DNA from: Terriglobia bacterium
GTDB taxonomy: Bacteria; Acidobacteriota; Terriglobia; UBA7540
Length of the DNA stretch: 64,000 nt
Direction: 5' to 3'
Assembly: GCA_020073545.1 (NCBI GenBank)
Contig: JAIQEZ010000004.1
Span: 1 to 64,000, forward strand
Part shown: positions 45,380-54,893 of the stretch, one piece after another
How positions within the stretch are numbered: the stretch's first letter is position 1
How the letters are laid out: every line of letters starts with the position of its first letter
Made by a program: the position numbers and the translations under genes
The notes under the pieces: model-generated
What the model saw: only the letters and a program-made list of their open reading frames with translations
The model's database searches: none
What the model was told of the DNA's origin: nothing

Positions 45380-46288
45380 ATGTGCGCGCGCGGCAAACAC
45401 GTGACAAAGCCAAATCTTCAACCCCGCTCCCAGAGCCCTTCGCGGTCGGCGTCTGTCTACGGATGGGTCGCCTTGCTCGCCATGTTGCCGGTGTGTGCCA
45501 GCTTGGTTGTCCGCCACCGGCCCGTTCATGCGCAAGGCTCTCGAGGTGGAGGCGCCAGCGTGGTCACGAAGGCGTCGGTCAGCGCCAACGCGATTTCGCG
45601 GGACCGCTCCTGGCACGACAGCCTGGGCGATGGCTTCCCCGACAGCGCGCGCCTGGACAGCACACCGGACCGCCAGAATTTCACCCGCTGGTTTACTTTC
45701 CTGGCGGAGACGCAGTACTACGCTGCTTCCCCCCGGGCGCGGGTGGAGGTTCAGGACTGCGCGGCGCTCATCCGCTTTGCTTACCGCAACTCGCTCGTGG
45801 CGCACTCGCCTGCGTGGCGCGAGGAGGCCGAGATTCCTTACGATCCGGGGTTCGGGGACGTCGCGAAGTTCAATTATCCCTACGGGTCGCTCGGGCGAGC
45901 GCTGTTTCGCACCCGGCCCGGGCCCGCCGAGCCTGCGGACCTCGAGCAGGGCGCTTTCGCGGAGTTTGCCGACAGCGCGACGCTCCTCCGCTACAACACG
46001 TTCCCGATTTCGCGCGACCTCCGTGCCGCTCGGCCCGGCGACCTGCTGTTCTTCCGCCAGCCTGCACAGCGAGAGCCTTTTCACACTATGCTGTTCGTCG
46101 GGAATTCCTATTACCAGCCGCAGGGCTCCGATTGGATTGTTTATCACACCGGAGACCTCCCTGGCCGCCGCGGCGAGATTCGCGAGGTGCGGGCCGCAAC
46201 CTTGCTCGAACACCCTGACCCCCGCTGGAGGCCGCTGATCAGCAATCCGAATTTCCTGGGAGTCTATCGCCTGGAGATTTTGCGTTGA
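45380..46288 (+). CDS. DUF1175 (YfaT-like) periplasmic protein
   Basis: The 302-residue protein has a membrane-signal segment (about residues 28-48, YGWVALLAMLPVCASLVV) and a C-terminal DUF1175 domain. Its Cys and His residues (VEVQDCAALIRFAYR, PFHTMLFVGNSYY, WIVYHTGD) have the order of an NlpC/P60-like Cys-His hydrolase. In E. coli, yfaT lies in an operon with the alpha-2-macroglobulin gene yfaS, and here it precedes an alpha-2-macroglobulin gene by 7 bases, so the pairing is conserved. ATG 45380 is preferred to the TTG at 45353; a GTG at 45401 is possible. Confidence 0.85.
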   Translation: MCARGKHVTKPNLQPRSQSPSRSASVYGWVALLAMLPVCASLVVRHRPVHAQGSRGGGASVVTKASVSANAISRDRSWHDSLGDGFPDSARLDSTPDRQNFTRWFTFLAETQYYAASPRARVEVQDCAALIRFAYRNSLVAHSPAWREEAEIPYDPGFGDVAKFNYPYGSLGRALFRTRPGPAEPADLEQGAFAEFADSATLLRYNTFPISRDLRAARPGDLLFFRQPAQREPFHTMLFVGNSYYQPQGSDWIVYHTGDLPGRRGEIREVRAATLLEHPDPRWRPLISNPNFLGVYRLEILR

Positions 46289-46295
46289 CGCTCTG

Positions 46296-49200
46296 ATGAA
46301 CTCTGCCTTGCCACATAACGGCGGTACGTCACGAAGGCCCCCTCCTTCGCGTGGCTTTCGCGGAGCTGCCGGTTCGGCCCTGGCGGCGCTGCTTCTCGTC
46401 TTGGGCCTGTTCGCTGCACCTCGCGCGGCTCTTGCCCAGGAGGAAACGACCTCCACGGAACCGTTCTATTCCGTTTCCTCGCGCCAGACCTATGCGCCTT
46501 CCCAGCAGCCGAAGGTTTGGATTCGCTTCCGACAGGTCGATCATCTGGATTTTCGTGTCTATCGCGTGAAGGATCCCGTGCAGTTTTTCGCCAAGCTGAA
46601 GGATGCGCATTCCTTCGGCAGCGAGAAGGCGGAACTGGCGCGGGAGAAAACCTGGCTCGAGCGCTTTCACGAATGGAAACGGGACCTGCGCCTGAGCATC
46701 CGGGACTTCTTCCGCGGGCAACTGCGCTTTGAAACCCGCTGGCAATTCCACTCGGCGCGCGTCCAGGAACGAAAGCTTCAGCGCATTCCCCTGGACGTCA
46801 CGGCTTATGCCCAGGTGCCGCTTCTGAATCGTCAGCAGCTTGTGCTCGGCTGGCGGGAACTCGTGCCCAGAACGCGCGATTCGGAGTACCAGGAAATCCC
46901 CGTGGAGGTTCGCGAGAAGGGTTTGTACCTGGTCGAAGTGGCTCATCACGAGCTTCGCGCGTACACCCTGCTGATGGTCACCGACCTGGCGCTGGTTTCG
47001 AAGACGGCGCCGGGCCAGGTCCTGCTGTTTGTGGCGCACCGCGACTCCGGCGCGCCGGTCGCCGGCGCGAGCGCCATCGTCTTCAATAACCACTTGGAGC
47101 TGGCGCGGGGCACGACGGATTCTTCGGGTGTCTTCCAAACCACCTTCCAGGAAATCAAGCTCGATAACTCCATCATGGTGGCCGTGGCCGATCAGGACGT
47201 GGTGGCGACCAGCGTCGAGCCCTTTTTCTTCTTCGATACGTCCGCAACCGATTACGTTGGCTACGTCTACACGGATCGCCCGGTCTATCGCCCTACGCAC
47301 GACGTGAATTTCAAGGGCATCGTGCGCGCGCGGCGCGGCGGGCAGTTCAGCCTGGACGTGCCCAGTCCGATCACGGTGGAGATCACCGACCCCAATCAGA
47401 AAACCATCTATCAGCAGAAACTCGACCTCTCGCCTTTCGGCTCCTTCCACGGCAAGGTTGCGCTCGGCGCACTGGCGGGGCTCGGCACGTACGGCATTAC
47501 GGCGCACCTCGGCGAAAAGCGCCTTTACGGATCATTCGAGGTCCAGGAATACAGGAAGCCAGAGTTCGAGGTGACGGTCTCGACAGAGAAGAACCGCTAT
47601 CTTCAGGGTGAGACGATCCAGGCCACCATCAACGCTCGTTATTACTTTGGCGCGCCGGCTGCGAACGGCCGCGTGAAGTATTCCGTCTACCGCTCCCAGT
47701 ATCAATTTCCTTACTGGCGGATCCTCTGGGGTGATGAAGAGTTCGAAGGCGACGAAGGCGAGGGTTACTCCGGCGAGGATTACTTCGGCGAGGAGATCAG
47801 CCAGGGCACCGGTCAGCTTGATGCGGACGGCCTGCTGCGCGTTTCTCTGCCCACCGAAGTCGATGCCCAGAAGCACGATTACCGCTATCGCCTGGAAGCC
47901 CACGTGACGGACGCCAGTAACCGCGAAATCATGGGTGGGCGCGGCGTGATCGTCACCTACTCGACGATCGTGGTCTTGCTGCAGACGGACCGCTACGTTT
48001 ACGCCCCCGGCCAGCAAGCCGAAATCACCGTTCGCACCCTGGACTACGACTCCAACCCTGTGTCGACCAACGTGCAGCTTCAGTTTGAAAGCCACGAGAG
48101 CTGGGGCGCCGATGCGCGGCGGCGCGTCCTGTCGCGAGCGAGTGTTTCCACCGACGTGAACGGCACCGGCCACTATACCTATAGCGTTCCCACGACTCCC
48201 TGGCTTACGATTCACGCCACCGGCTTCGACCGGAACCGGCGCGAAGCGAGTTTCGAAAGCAGCCTGTGGATTTCGGGCGCAGGATTCTTTGGAGAAACGG
48301 TCGCATACCATCGCGTCGACATCTATCCCGACAAGCATTCCTATAAGCCCGGTGAAACGGCGCATCTTTTGATCGTGACGCACGAGCCCGGAGCGCAGGT
48401 GCTGGTGACCACCGAGGGCCAGCAGGTTTACACGTGGTCGCTGCACACCGCGCCCGGCGATTCACTCACGTTGGACGTCCCCGTTGAGGAGCGCTACGAA
48501 CCGAATTTCTTCGTCAACGTGGCGTTCCTGAAGAGCGAGCAATTGTTCGAGAGCTCGAAGAACATCTCCGTGCCGGCGGTGGAGAAAGTCCTGAAGGTCA
48601 CGGTCGAGACGGACAAGCCGCAATACCGGCCGGGCGAGCGAGTCAGTTACACCGTCACCGCGCAAGATCAACAGGGGCATCCAGTAAGCGCGGAGTTGAG
48701 CCTAGGCGTAGTGGATGAGGCCATCTACGCGGTCCGCCCGGACAGCGTCCAGCCTCCCGAGAAAGTTTTCTACGCGCGCGAATGGAACAAAGTCTTTACT
48801 CAGTTCTCGACCACTTACTGGTTTACGGGCTATTCGGGCCGGCAGAAAATGGAGTTGACCGAGCTGCGCGCACCCACGCGGCTGGCCGACTTCAAGAACC
48901 CGGGGCAGGTGGTTCAACCCAAAGTTCGCAAGTTTTTCCCCGACACCATCCAGTGGCTGCCGACTCTCACGACCGATGCGAGCGGGAGGGCGCGCGCGTC
49001 ATTCAACTTCCCGGACTCGCTCACCACCTGGCGCGCCACGGTTCGCGCCGTAACGCGCAACACGCTGGTGGGGCAAGTGGTTGCGAAGGTGATTACACGG
49101 AAGAACCTGATCCTGCGCCTGGAGACGCCGCGCTTCATGGATCAAGGTGACACGGCGACGCTCACGGGAATCGTGCACAATTATCTCGGGACGGATAAGA

Positions 49201-51032
49201 CCGCGAAGGTCTCGCTCGCCGCGGAAGGTGTGGAGCTGGCCAGCCCGGCGGAAGCCACCGTGAACGTTCCGAGAAACGGCGAGGCCGTCGTTACCTGGAA
49301 CGTGCGCGCGCCGAAGATTGCCCAGGCGAAGTTCCTGGCCAAGGCGCTGACCGATGAAGAATCCGACGCGCTCGAACTGGAGATGCCCGTGGAGCCCTGG
49401 GGGCTCCAGCAGAGCGTGGCGCAATCCGGAGCGCTGCGCGGCGACAAGGATGAAATCACGCGCGTCCTGGTTCTGCCGCAGGAAATCAACTCCGACGCCT
49501 CAGCCTTGCGCATCGACTTGGCTCCTTCGATTGCCGGCACGCTGATGTCGGCGCTCGATTTTCTGGCCACGTATCCTTACGGCTGCGTCGAGCAGACCAT
49601 GTCGAGTTTCTTGCCGAACATTCTGGTGACGAAAGCCGTGAAGGATTTAGGGCTGACGCCACCCGGGGCCTCCGTCGAGTTGGAAAAGAAGATTGCCGCC
49701 GGGCTCGGGCGTCTCTACCAGTATCAGCACGACGACGGGGGATGGGGTTGGTGGCAAACGGACGAGACCCATCCCTTCATGACCGCCTACGCGGTGGCTG
49801 GCCTGGCGCAGGCGAAGCAGGCGGGCTACTCGGTTGACGAGCAGCGGCTGGAGCGCGGCCGCGAATCACTCCTCCAGCAGATCAAGGAGAATCCCCGCGC
49901 GCTCGCGGCTATCCGCGTCTACCTGCTCTATGCGCTGGCCGTAAGCGGCGATGTTGACGGTGCGCTAGTTGAAAACCTGTATTCCTCACGCGCGAAATTC
50001 TCCGCGCACGGGCAGGCGCTCATGGCGCTCCTGCTTCTGCAACTCAAGGACTCGCGCGCGCAGGAATTCGTGAAACTGCTGGAAAACGGAGCGCGCTCCA
50101 CGGGCCCCTACGTTTGGTGGACGTCCGAGCGCCAGGAAATGCTCGACTTCTCTTCGGACAATTCCTTTGAGACGACGGCCTATGCGCTCAAGGCGCTGGC
50201 GAGCCTCGACCCGAGGAGCGATCTGCTGCCCCGCGCCGCGCGCTGGCTCATCGAGCATCGCGCGGACGGCTATTACTGGGGCTCCACGGAGCAAACCGCC
50301 ACGGCCGTCTACGGCTTGATCGATTACCTGAAGATTTCCGGCGAGCTAAAACCGAATTACACGCTGAGCGTGTACCTGAATGGTCAGAAGCTCGCCGAAC
50401 GGAGCATTACGGAAAGGGACGTCGCGAACCCGGCTCCCCTCATGCTCACGGTCAGCGCGCCACAGGTGCACGCGGGCTCGAACGAAGTCCGCATTGTGAA
50501 GTCCGGTACCGGTGTTCTCTACTGGTCGGCATCGGCTTCCTACTTCTCCCGTGAGCCGAAGCCCGCACCTAAGGGCAGTGCCGCTTTGAACGTGGTGCGC
50601 GAGTACTTCAGGCTGCTGCCGGAGCGGCAGGAGAATCGCATTGTCCATTCCGAGCAGCCGCTCACGGGCCCGGTCGAGAGCGGCGACGTGGTCGTCGTGC
50701 GCCTGACCGTCAGCGCGACGCGGGACGAGCAGTATTTGGAGATTGAGGATCCGATTCCGGCCGGCTTCGAGTTTATCGAGCAAGAAGGCCTGTACGAGCT
50801 CAAGGCCAAGCCGCCCTGGTGGGATTTCTATTACACGCAGCGCGAATTTCACGATGACCGCGCCGCGCTGTTCTCTACGACGTTCCAGCGCGGGCAGGGG
50901 CAGTTCCACTATCTTTTGAAGGCCGTGACGCCTGGAACATTCCAGGCGAACCCGGCTCGCGTGTTGCCCATGTACGAACCCGCCCGGCAGGGTTCGACGC
51001 GGGCAGCCACGGTGACCGTGACAGGACGTTAG
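46296..51032 (+). CDS. Bacterial alpha-2-macroglobulin with thioester motif
   Basis: The 1578-residue protein starts with a signal peptide ending near ALAQ and continues with a chain of MG-type beta domains (e.g. YVYTDRPVYRPTHDVNFKG, YKPGETAHLLI). The thioester motif is YPYGCVEQ with Cys1097, followed by the alpha-helical TED (residues about 1090-1390, GWGWWQTDETHPFMTAYAVAGLAQA) and a C-terminal receptor-like domain. Such proteins trap attacking proteases covalently in the periplasm. An intact CVEQ with a YfaT-type neighbour is unusual, because E. coli YfaS lacks the thioester. Cotranscription with DUF1175 is almost certain. Confidence 0.93.
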   Translation: MNSALPHNGGTSRRPPPSRGFRGAAGSALAALLLVLGLFAAPRAALAQEETTSTEPFYSVSSRQTYAPSQQPKVWIRFRQVDHLDFRVYRVKDPVQFFAKLKDAHSFGSEKAELAREKTWLERFHEWKRDLRLSIRDFFRGQLRFETRWQFHSARVQERKLQRIPLDVTAYAQVPLLNRQQLVLGWRELVPRTRDSEYQEIPVEVREKGLYLVEVAHHELRAYTLLMVTDLALVSKTAPGQVLLFVAHRDSGAPVAGASAIVFNNHLELARGTTDSSGVFQTTFQEIKLDNSIMVAVADQDVVATSVEPFFFFDTSATDYVGYVYTDRPVYRPTHDVNFKGIVRARRGGQFSLDVPSPITVEITDPNQKTIYQQKLDLSPFGSFHGKVALGALAGLGTYGITAHLGEKRLYGSFEVQEYRKPEFEVTVSTEKNRYLQGETIQATINARYYFGAPAANGRVKYSVYRSQYQFPYWRILWGDEEFEGDEGEGYSGEDYFGEEISQGTGQLDADGLLRVSLPTEVDAQKHDYRYRLEAHVTDASNREIMGGRGVIVTYSTIVVLLQTDRYVYAPGQQAEITVRTLDYDSNPVSTNVQLQFESHESWGADARRRVLSRASVSTDVNGTGHYTYSVPTTPWLTIHATGFDRNRREASFESSLWISGAGFFGETVAYHRVDIYPDKHSYKPGETAHLLIVTHEPGAQVLVTTEGQQVYTWSLHTAPGDSLTLDVPVEERYEPNFFVNVAFLKSEQLFESSKNISVPAVEKVLKVTVETDKPQYRPGERVSYTVTAQDQQGHPVSAELSLGVVDEAIYAVRPDSVQPPEKVFYAREWNKVFTQFSTTYWFTGYSGRQKMELTELRAPTRLADFKNPGQVVQPKVRKFFPDTIQWLPTLTTDASGRARASFNFPDSLTTWRATVRAVTRNTLVGQVVAKVITRKNLILRLETPRFMDQGDTATLTGIVHNYLGTDKTAKVSLAAEGVELASPAEATVNVPRNGEAVVTWNVRAPKIAQAKFLAKALTDEESDALELEMPVEPWGLQQSVAQSGALRGDKDEITRVLVLPQEINSDASALRIDLAPSIAGTLMSALDFLATYPYGCVEQTMSSFLPNILVTKAVKDLGLTPPGASVELEKKIAAGLGRLYQYQHDDGGWGWWQTDETHPFMTAYAVAGLAQAKQAGYSVDEQRLERGRESLLQQIKENPRALAAIRVYLLYALAVSGDVDGALVENLYSSRAKFSAHGQALMALLLLQLKDSRAQEFVKLLENGARSTGPYVWWTSERQEMLDFSSDNSFETTAYALKALASLDPRSDLLPRAARWLIEHRADGYYWGSTEQTATAVYGLIDYLKISGELKPNYTLSVYLNGQKLAERSITERDVANPAPLMLTVSAPQVHAGSNEVRIVKSGTGVLYWSASASYFSREPKPAPKGSAALNVVREYFRLLPERQENRIVHSEQPLTGPVESGDVVVVRLTVSATRDEQYLEIEDPIPAGFEFIEQEGLYELKAKPPWWDFYYTQREFHDDRAALFSTTFQRGQGQFHYLLKAVTPGTFQANPARVLPMYEPARQGSTRAATVTVTGR

Positions 51033-51109
51033 GAAAAAGAAGCGGTCAGCACTCAGCGGTCAGCTAAAGCTTTGGCTGATAGCTGAGCGCCGATCGCTGA
51101 AAGCTAAAA
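51033..51109. repeat. Degenerate AGCTNNCAGC-type array, second copy
   Basis: The whole spacer between the alpha-2-macroglobulin gene and the next ATG consists of variants of GCGGTCAGCACTCAGCGGTC, GGCTGATAGCTGAGCGC and CGATCGCTGAAAGCTAAA. It reaches to within four bases of the ATG at 51110, so no Shine-Dalgarno is present. It has the same unit as at 12130-12258. Confidence 0.65.
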
Positions 51110-51913
51110 ATGAAGAGAGCCTTTGCAGCTTGGATGTGGAGCCTGGGGGTTCTAGCCCGCAGCTGCTGGACCTTTCTCGCGCTGGCGGTGCTGATCGCGT
51201 TGTGGGCCGTGGGAGCTTACGAATGGCTGGGGCTGCCGGAGTCCTCCGGGTTGCTACTGATTCTGGCGCTCATTTGGGCCATCGTTCAGCTCCTGGTTGC
51301 CGTCGCCATCGTTGCCGGGAGTGCTTCTGGTGCGGCAGAGGTCGCTGCCGCGGATGGAAGGAAGCTCCCGCTTCGCTCGCTCTGGGTGAAAAATCGCAAG
51401 AGTCTCCTCAGCACTCTAATTGTGTGCCTCGTGAGCTTCGTCCTCGTCCTGTTCCTCGGAGGAGTTTTTAACTGGATCAATAATCACTCCCTTGAGGTTG
51501 CCTCTTTTCTGACCTTCCGTTCCCAAAAACCTGTCAGCCATGTGCTCATCGAGAAGATCTACTGGGTCATCGAGATGCTGCTGTGGGTTGTCCTGAGCGG
51601 ATTCCTTCTCAGCTTTCTGACCACTCTGGTGGGTGGCGGTTGGGCCGAGGCGTGGAAGCAAAAGGGGAAGCTCCTGGCCGGATGCTTGTTCCGAACTCCC
51701 TTCTTGACGAGTTTCCTGAGCGTCGCCGTGTTCGGCGGATTAGCATACGGGCTCTCGAAGTGGCATCCCGTTGTCTCACCAGGATTCCGGGACTACGCAC
51801 AGGTGATCGCGCGTTTTTCTTTGGTCAGCATTCTGCTCGCCGCCGGCTGGTCGTCCTGGTTGCTCTCCCTCGCCCGTCTGTGTCTCCCCAAACAGGACTC
51901 CCCCCAACCCTGA
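51110..51913 (+). CDS. Multi-TM membrane protein of unknown function
   Basis: The 267-residue product has about six hydrophobic helices (LARSCWTFLALAVLIALWAV, LLLILALIWAIVQLLVAVAIV, LIVCLVSFVLVLFLGGVF and others) with basic cytoplasmic loops (DGRKLPLRSLWVKNRKSLL). No catalytic motif is visible. It follows the alpha-2-macroglobulin gene on the same strand after a repeat-filled 77-base gap. Start chosen as the first ATG, where the hydrophobic region begins. Confidence 0.75.
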   Translation: MKRAFAAWMWSLGVLARSCWTFLALAVLIALWAVGAYEWLGLPESSGLLLILALIWAIVQLLVAVAIVAGSASGAAEVAAADGRKLPLRSLWVKNRKSLLSTLIVCLVSFVLVLFLGGVFNWINNHSLEVASFLTFRSQKPVSHVLIEKIYWVIEMLLWVVLSGFLLSFLTTLVGGGWAEAWKQKGKLLAGCLFRTPFLTSFLSVAVFGGLAYGLSKWHPVVSPGFRDYAQVIARFSLVSILLAAGWSSWLLSLARLCLPKQDSPQP

Positions 51914-51964
51914 TTTCACCTGCACAGACTTCTGGGTGGGGTGCGCTTCGGGCCTACAGGGAAT

Positions 51965-53791
51965 CTAGCGGCCCTCGCGAAGCCAGCGTAGGTCTTCTGC
52001 GGAAGGGTGCTCGAGAACTCGCCAGAGAGCTCCGTCGCCCTGGCGGCGGGCCAAGCGTCGCACTCGCTCGAGGGCTTGGGCATAGGCGGCTTGCATTTCT
52101 GGTTCCGAACGAGGCTTGGAAATGGCCCTCTCAAGTTCCAGCTCCGTCATGGGCGTGGATTCCCGCTTTCGCGGGAATGACGACGAGGGGGGCGCGCTCG
52201 TGCCCCCTGCGATTCTTTCTCCTGTCGTGTAAAGCACCAAGCCTTCCTCGAACCATCGCGGCACGCCTTTTGCGCAAAGTCGGTGCACAACGAGATGTGT
52301 GAGCTCATGCCGCAGGGTCTGGTTCAAGATTCGTTTACGCGCCAGCAAGGCGAGCGGTTCGAGGGCGATGGTGTGGCCGTCGCTCGTGGCCGCCATCCAT
52401 CCGGGTTGTCCCGTGGCGCGGATGAACTCTTCTGTCGCCGCCCAGGTTTGCACGCGTACGCGCGACGGCAAGGCCTCAGCGCGCGCGCCAAGTTCCTTGC
52501 GCCACTGTTCCAGCGTCTCGAGAGCCTGTCTCACCCAGGGCTCTTGTGACGCTGGGTAGACCAGTTCGAAGTGCTCGCTCGACGCAATCGGGTCGGATTC
52601 AAGGAACGATTGCGAAGAGACCGTCGTCCCCGGAAAATAATTGCTGAGGATTTGCTCTGCTGGGAATCCCATGTGCCCCATCTGCTCGGCGCCCGCCTGG
52701 CAGAGTCCCACACCATGGCCGAGGCCGTGACCGGAGAAGATCCAAGAATCCCCCTGGCGCCGGATTGTATAGAGATTGCTCTTGATCTGGCCCCAACCCT
52801 GCCGGCGGTCGAGGGCGTAGCGAAACTCATTCGCATTAACCTGCCATGTAGAGCCAGCTACGACTCGCAAAATGAGCACCCGGCCCGAGGAATCACGTTT
52901 CTCGATGGAGAATTCTGTGAGCGGGGCAGTAAAGGGCAAATGCAGATCCGCGCGTAGAACCCGCTGCGCACTTTCTATCGACACCTCTCTCTGCCACAAG
53001 GCATGATCGCTCGCCACGCAATAGGGGTCGCGAACCCCGATCAAATAGGGCTGCGCGCGGTCCGGCCAGACATTCCCTGCGGCTTCCGTCATTCCCCCAC
53101 AACAGGCAGTGAAGTAAGGGTCCGCCAACTCCCCGCGATACTTCAGCACTTGGCCGCGCGTTTCGAGAGTCGCATCGTCCGGATCGCGCGCAGCGTTCGC
53201 TTGCCGAGCGTGGGGAAGGTGGAAAACCTGGCAATGCGTGAGCGAGCAGAAATCGAACCCTTGTGCGCGGTGGCGTCCCTGCCAGCGGAGCGCCCAGGTG
53301 CGCGCCAGAATGGCCATCGCCGCGCGGGCCGAGGGAGCTTTGAGAGTTGAGGCCTCCCCGCTGAGGACGCCTGAGACGTAGGATTCCAAGTCAACCTTGG
53401 TGATAACCTTCAAGCCCGCGTGCCTCACGCTCACGCTGGCCTGGCGCGCCAGGAAGACCTGCGGAGATTCATCCGCCCCGGCGAACGAAGGCGCCAAGCG
53501 AAATGGGCCTGCTGAGGAAACCGTGAGGAGGGTGAAACTCCGGCTGGCTGCGGCGAGGCGGCAGTGGACAAGGCGGTTGGCGTAGCAGACGATTTTCTGG
53601 CCGGGTTCCAGGGGCAGACAGGGTCCATCACCTTTCAAGCCGCACAGGTTCGCACTTTGCTGTCCGGCTTCGATCGTCAGGTTTTTGACCGCCCTTCGCG
53701 AGAACAACTCAATCCTGAATTCAGGGCTCGCCGGACGTGCCGGAAGGGCCGTCGCCACGAGGCCAAGGAATGCCAGTGCCAGTCGATTCAT
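51965..53791 (-). CDS. SpoIID/LytB-domain protein fused to HExxH metallopeptidase
   Basis: The 608-residue protein has a signal peptide (MNRLALAFLGLVATALPA), a SpoIID-type domain (VITKVDLESYVSGVLSGEAS, ARTWALRWQGRHR, TACCGGMTEAAGNVW, GHGLGHGVGLCQAGAEQMG) and a C-terminal gluzincin-type peptidase domain with HELTHLVVH and the third ligand in PRWFEEGL. SpoIID cuts peptidoglycan glycan strands stripped of stem peptides. A short repeat-derived insert (SFPRKREST) sits at about residues 537-546. Its ATG overlaps the stop of the upstream transpeptidase gene (ATGA, 53788-53791). Confidence 0.87.
   Translation of the reverse strand: MNRLALAFLGLVATALPARPASPEFRIELFSRRAVKNLTIEAGQQSANLCGLKGDGPCLPLEPGQKIVCYANRLVHCRLAAASRSFTLLTVSSAGPFRLAPSFAGADESPQVFLARQASVSVRHAGLKVITKVDLESYVSGVLSGEASTLKAPSARAAMAILARTWALRWQGRHRAQGFDFCSLTHCQVFHLPHARQANAARDPDDATLETRGQVLKYRGELADPYFTACCGGMTEAAGNVWPDRAQPYLIGVRDPYCVASDHALWQREVSIESAQRVLRADLHLPFTAPLTEFSIEKRDSSGRVLILRVVAGSTWQVNANEFRYALDRRQGWGQIKSNLYTIRRQGDSWIFSGHGLGHGVGLCQAGAEQMGHMGFPAEQILSNYFPGTTVSSQSFLESDPIASSEHFELVYPASQEPWVRQALETLEQWRKELGARAEALPSRVRVQTWAATEEFIRATGQPGWMAATSDGHTIALEPLALLARKRILNQTLRHELTHLVVHRLCAKGVPRWFEEGLVLYTTGERIAGGTSAPPSSSFPRKRESTPMTELELERAISKPRSEPEMQAAYAQALERVRRLARRQGDGALWRVLEHPSAEDLRWLREGR
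52156..52180. repeat. REP-like hairpin inserted inside a coding sequence
   Basis: The 25-base unit has the stem ATTCCCGC/GCGGGAAT with loop TTTC and matches 37703-37727 at nearly all positions. Here it lies within the SpoIID-metallopeptidase gene and is translated in frame as SFPRKREST, a peptide that betrays this repeat in many genomes. It falls just after the zinc-site helix, in a region that tolerates insertion. Confidence 0.85.
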
Positions 53792-54750
53792 CGCAGGCGA
53801 GACTTGTGGGCGAAATACTGGCCGAGGATTTGCCCCGCGAGCGGAGCGGCGTTGCCAGCGCCCGTGCCGTGTTTCAGGAAAACCACCACCGCAACTTCCG
53901 GGGAGTCCGCCGGGGCGTAGCCGACGAACCACGCGTGGGTCGTTCCACTTCCGTCCAGCGCGGCGGCGGTTCCGGTCTTCCCGGCGACGGGCACACCTTG
54001 AACCGCCGCGCCGTGGCAGAGGCCATTCTGCACACACTCCCGCAGTGCGTCGGCCAGGACAACAAGAGTGCTCTTCCGCAGCGGGACAACTCGAGCGAGT
54101 GACGGCGGCTGCCGCTGCCCGGGCTTGATCAGGCGGAAGACTCTCCCTTGTGTGGCGATGGCCGAGTACGCCAGCAACACTTGCGCGGGCGTCGCCGTCA
54201 CGCTCTGCTCGCCAAGCGCGGCCAGCGCTTTTGCTCTCGCTTCATCCCCAATGCGCACCTGTCCGCGTGGAGTGTCCTCGCCGGTAGCATTTGCCGAGCC
54301 GAATCCGAAGACCGCATACCAGTGGGCCAGCGCGGAGGCTGGCAGTCGCGTGCTCAATTCTGAAAAGAAATAGTTGCAGGAGTTCGCCAGCGCCGCGCCC
54401 AGATCGAAAGGCTGGTCTGCCGGCGGATGTGAGCAATGATAGGATTCTCCCAAGAGGCGCGGTATTCGGCGGCACATAATCCTCTCGGAAGGCGTGATGA
54501 CGCCTTCCTCGAGCGCGGCCGCGCTCACCACCAGCTTTGCAGTCGACCCCGGAGGATATGCCTCTTGCAAAGCGGTTTCCGGGTTCCAGATCGAAAGGAT
54601 TTGACCGGTCCTGGGGTTGGAAACAATGACGGCTCCCTGCTTCCCCTGCAGGAGATGGTCAAGGAAAGGTTGCAGGCTCTCCGCCCCTTGCAGCTCCGAC
54701 CCGCGGACGAGAGTTGCAAGGAGGATTGCCAGGCTTTGGCCCAATCTCAT
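53788..54750 (-). CDS. Penicillin-binding transpeptidase domain protein
   Basis: The 320-residue protein has a signal peptide and then a single transpeptidase domain with all three motifs: SxxK (YPPGSTAKL), SxN (NSCNYF) and KTG (GKTGTAAAL). It has no glycosyltransferase or dimerisation domain, so it is shorter than class A or B PBPs (over 550 aa). It would crosslink or trim peptidoglycan in the periplasm. ATG 54750 gives a good signal peptide; 54798 is an alternative start. Coupled by ATGA to the SpoIID gene and convergent with the alpha-2-macroglobulin group, it recalls the pbpC-alpha-2-macroglobulin pairing of Proteobacteria. Confidence 0.88.
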   Translation of the reverse strand: MRLGQSLAILLATLVRGSELQGAESLQPFLDHLLQGKQGAVIVSNPRTGQILSIWNPETALQEAYPPGSTAKLVVSAAALEEGVITPSERIMCRRIPRLLGESYHCSHPPADQPFDLGAALANSCNYFFSELSTRLPASALAHWYAVFGFGSANATGEDTPRGQVRIGDEARAKALAALGEQSVTATPAQVLLAYSAIATQGRVFRLIKPGQRQPPSLARVVPLRKSTLVVLADALRECVQNGLCHGAAVQGVPVAGKTGTAAALDGSGTTHAWFVGYAPADSPEVAVVVFLKHGTGAGNAAPLAGQILGQYFAHKSRLR

Positions 54751-54893
54751 GAGTCGAGGCGGCACGGAGGTAACCCCAATGGTCGTCCAACGTGGCACAT
54801 TGAGCGAAGGAAGTCAAATACACACGTGTCCGCAAACGGACGGTCGTGTGTGTGGCGGCTCGAAGGAAGGAAGCTGTTGCGCGCAGTCCGCTT

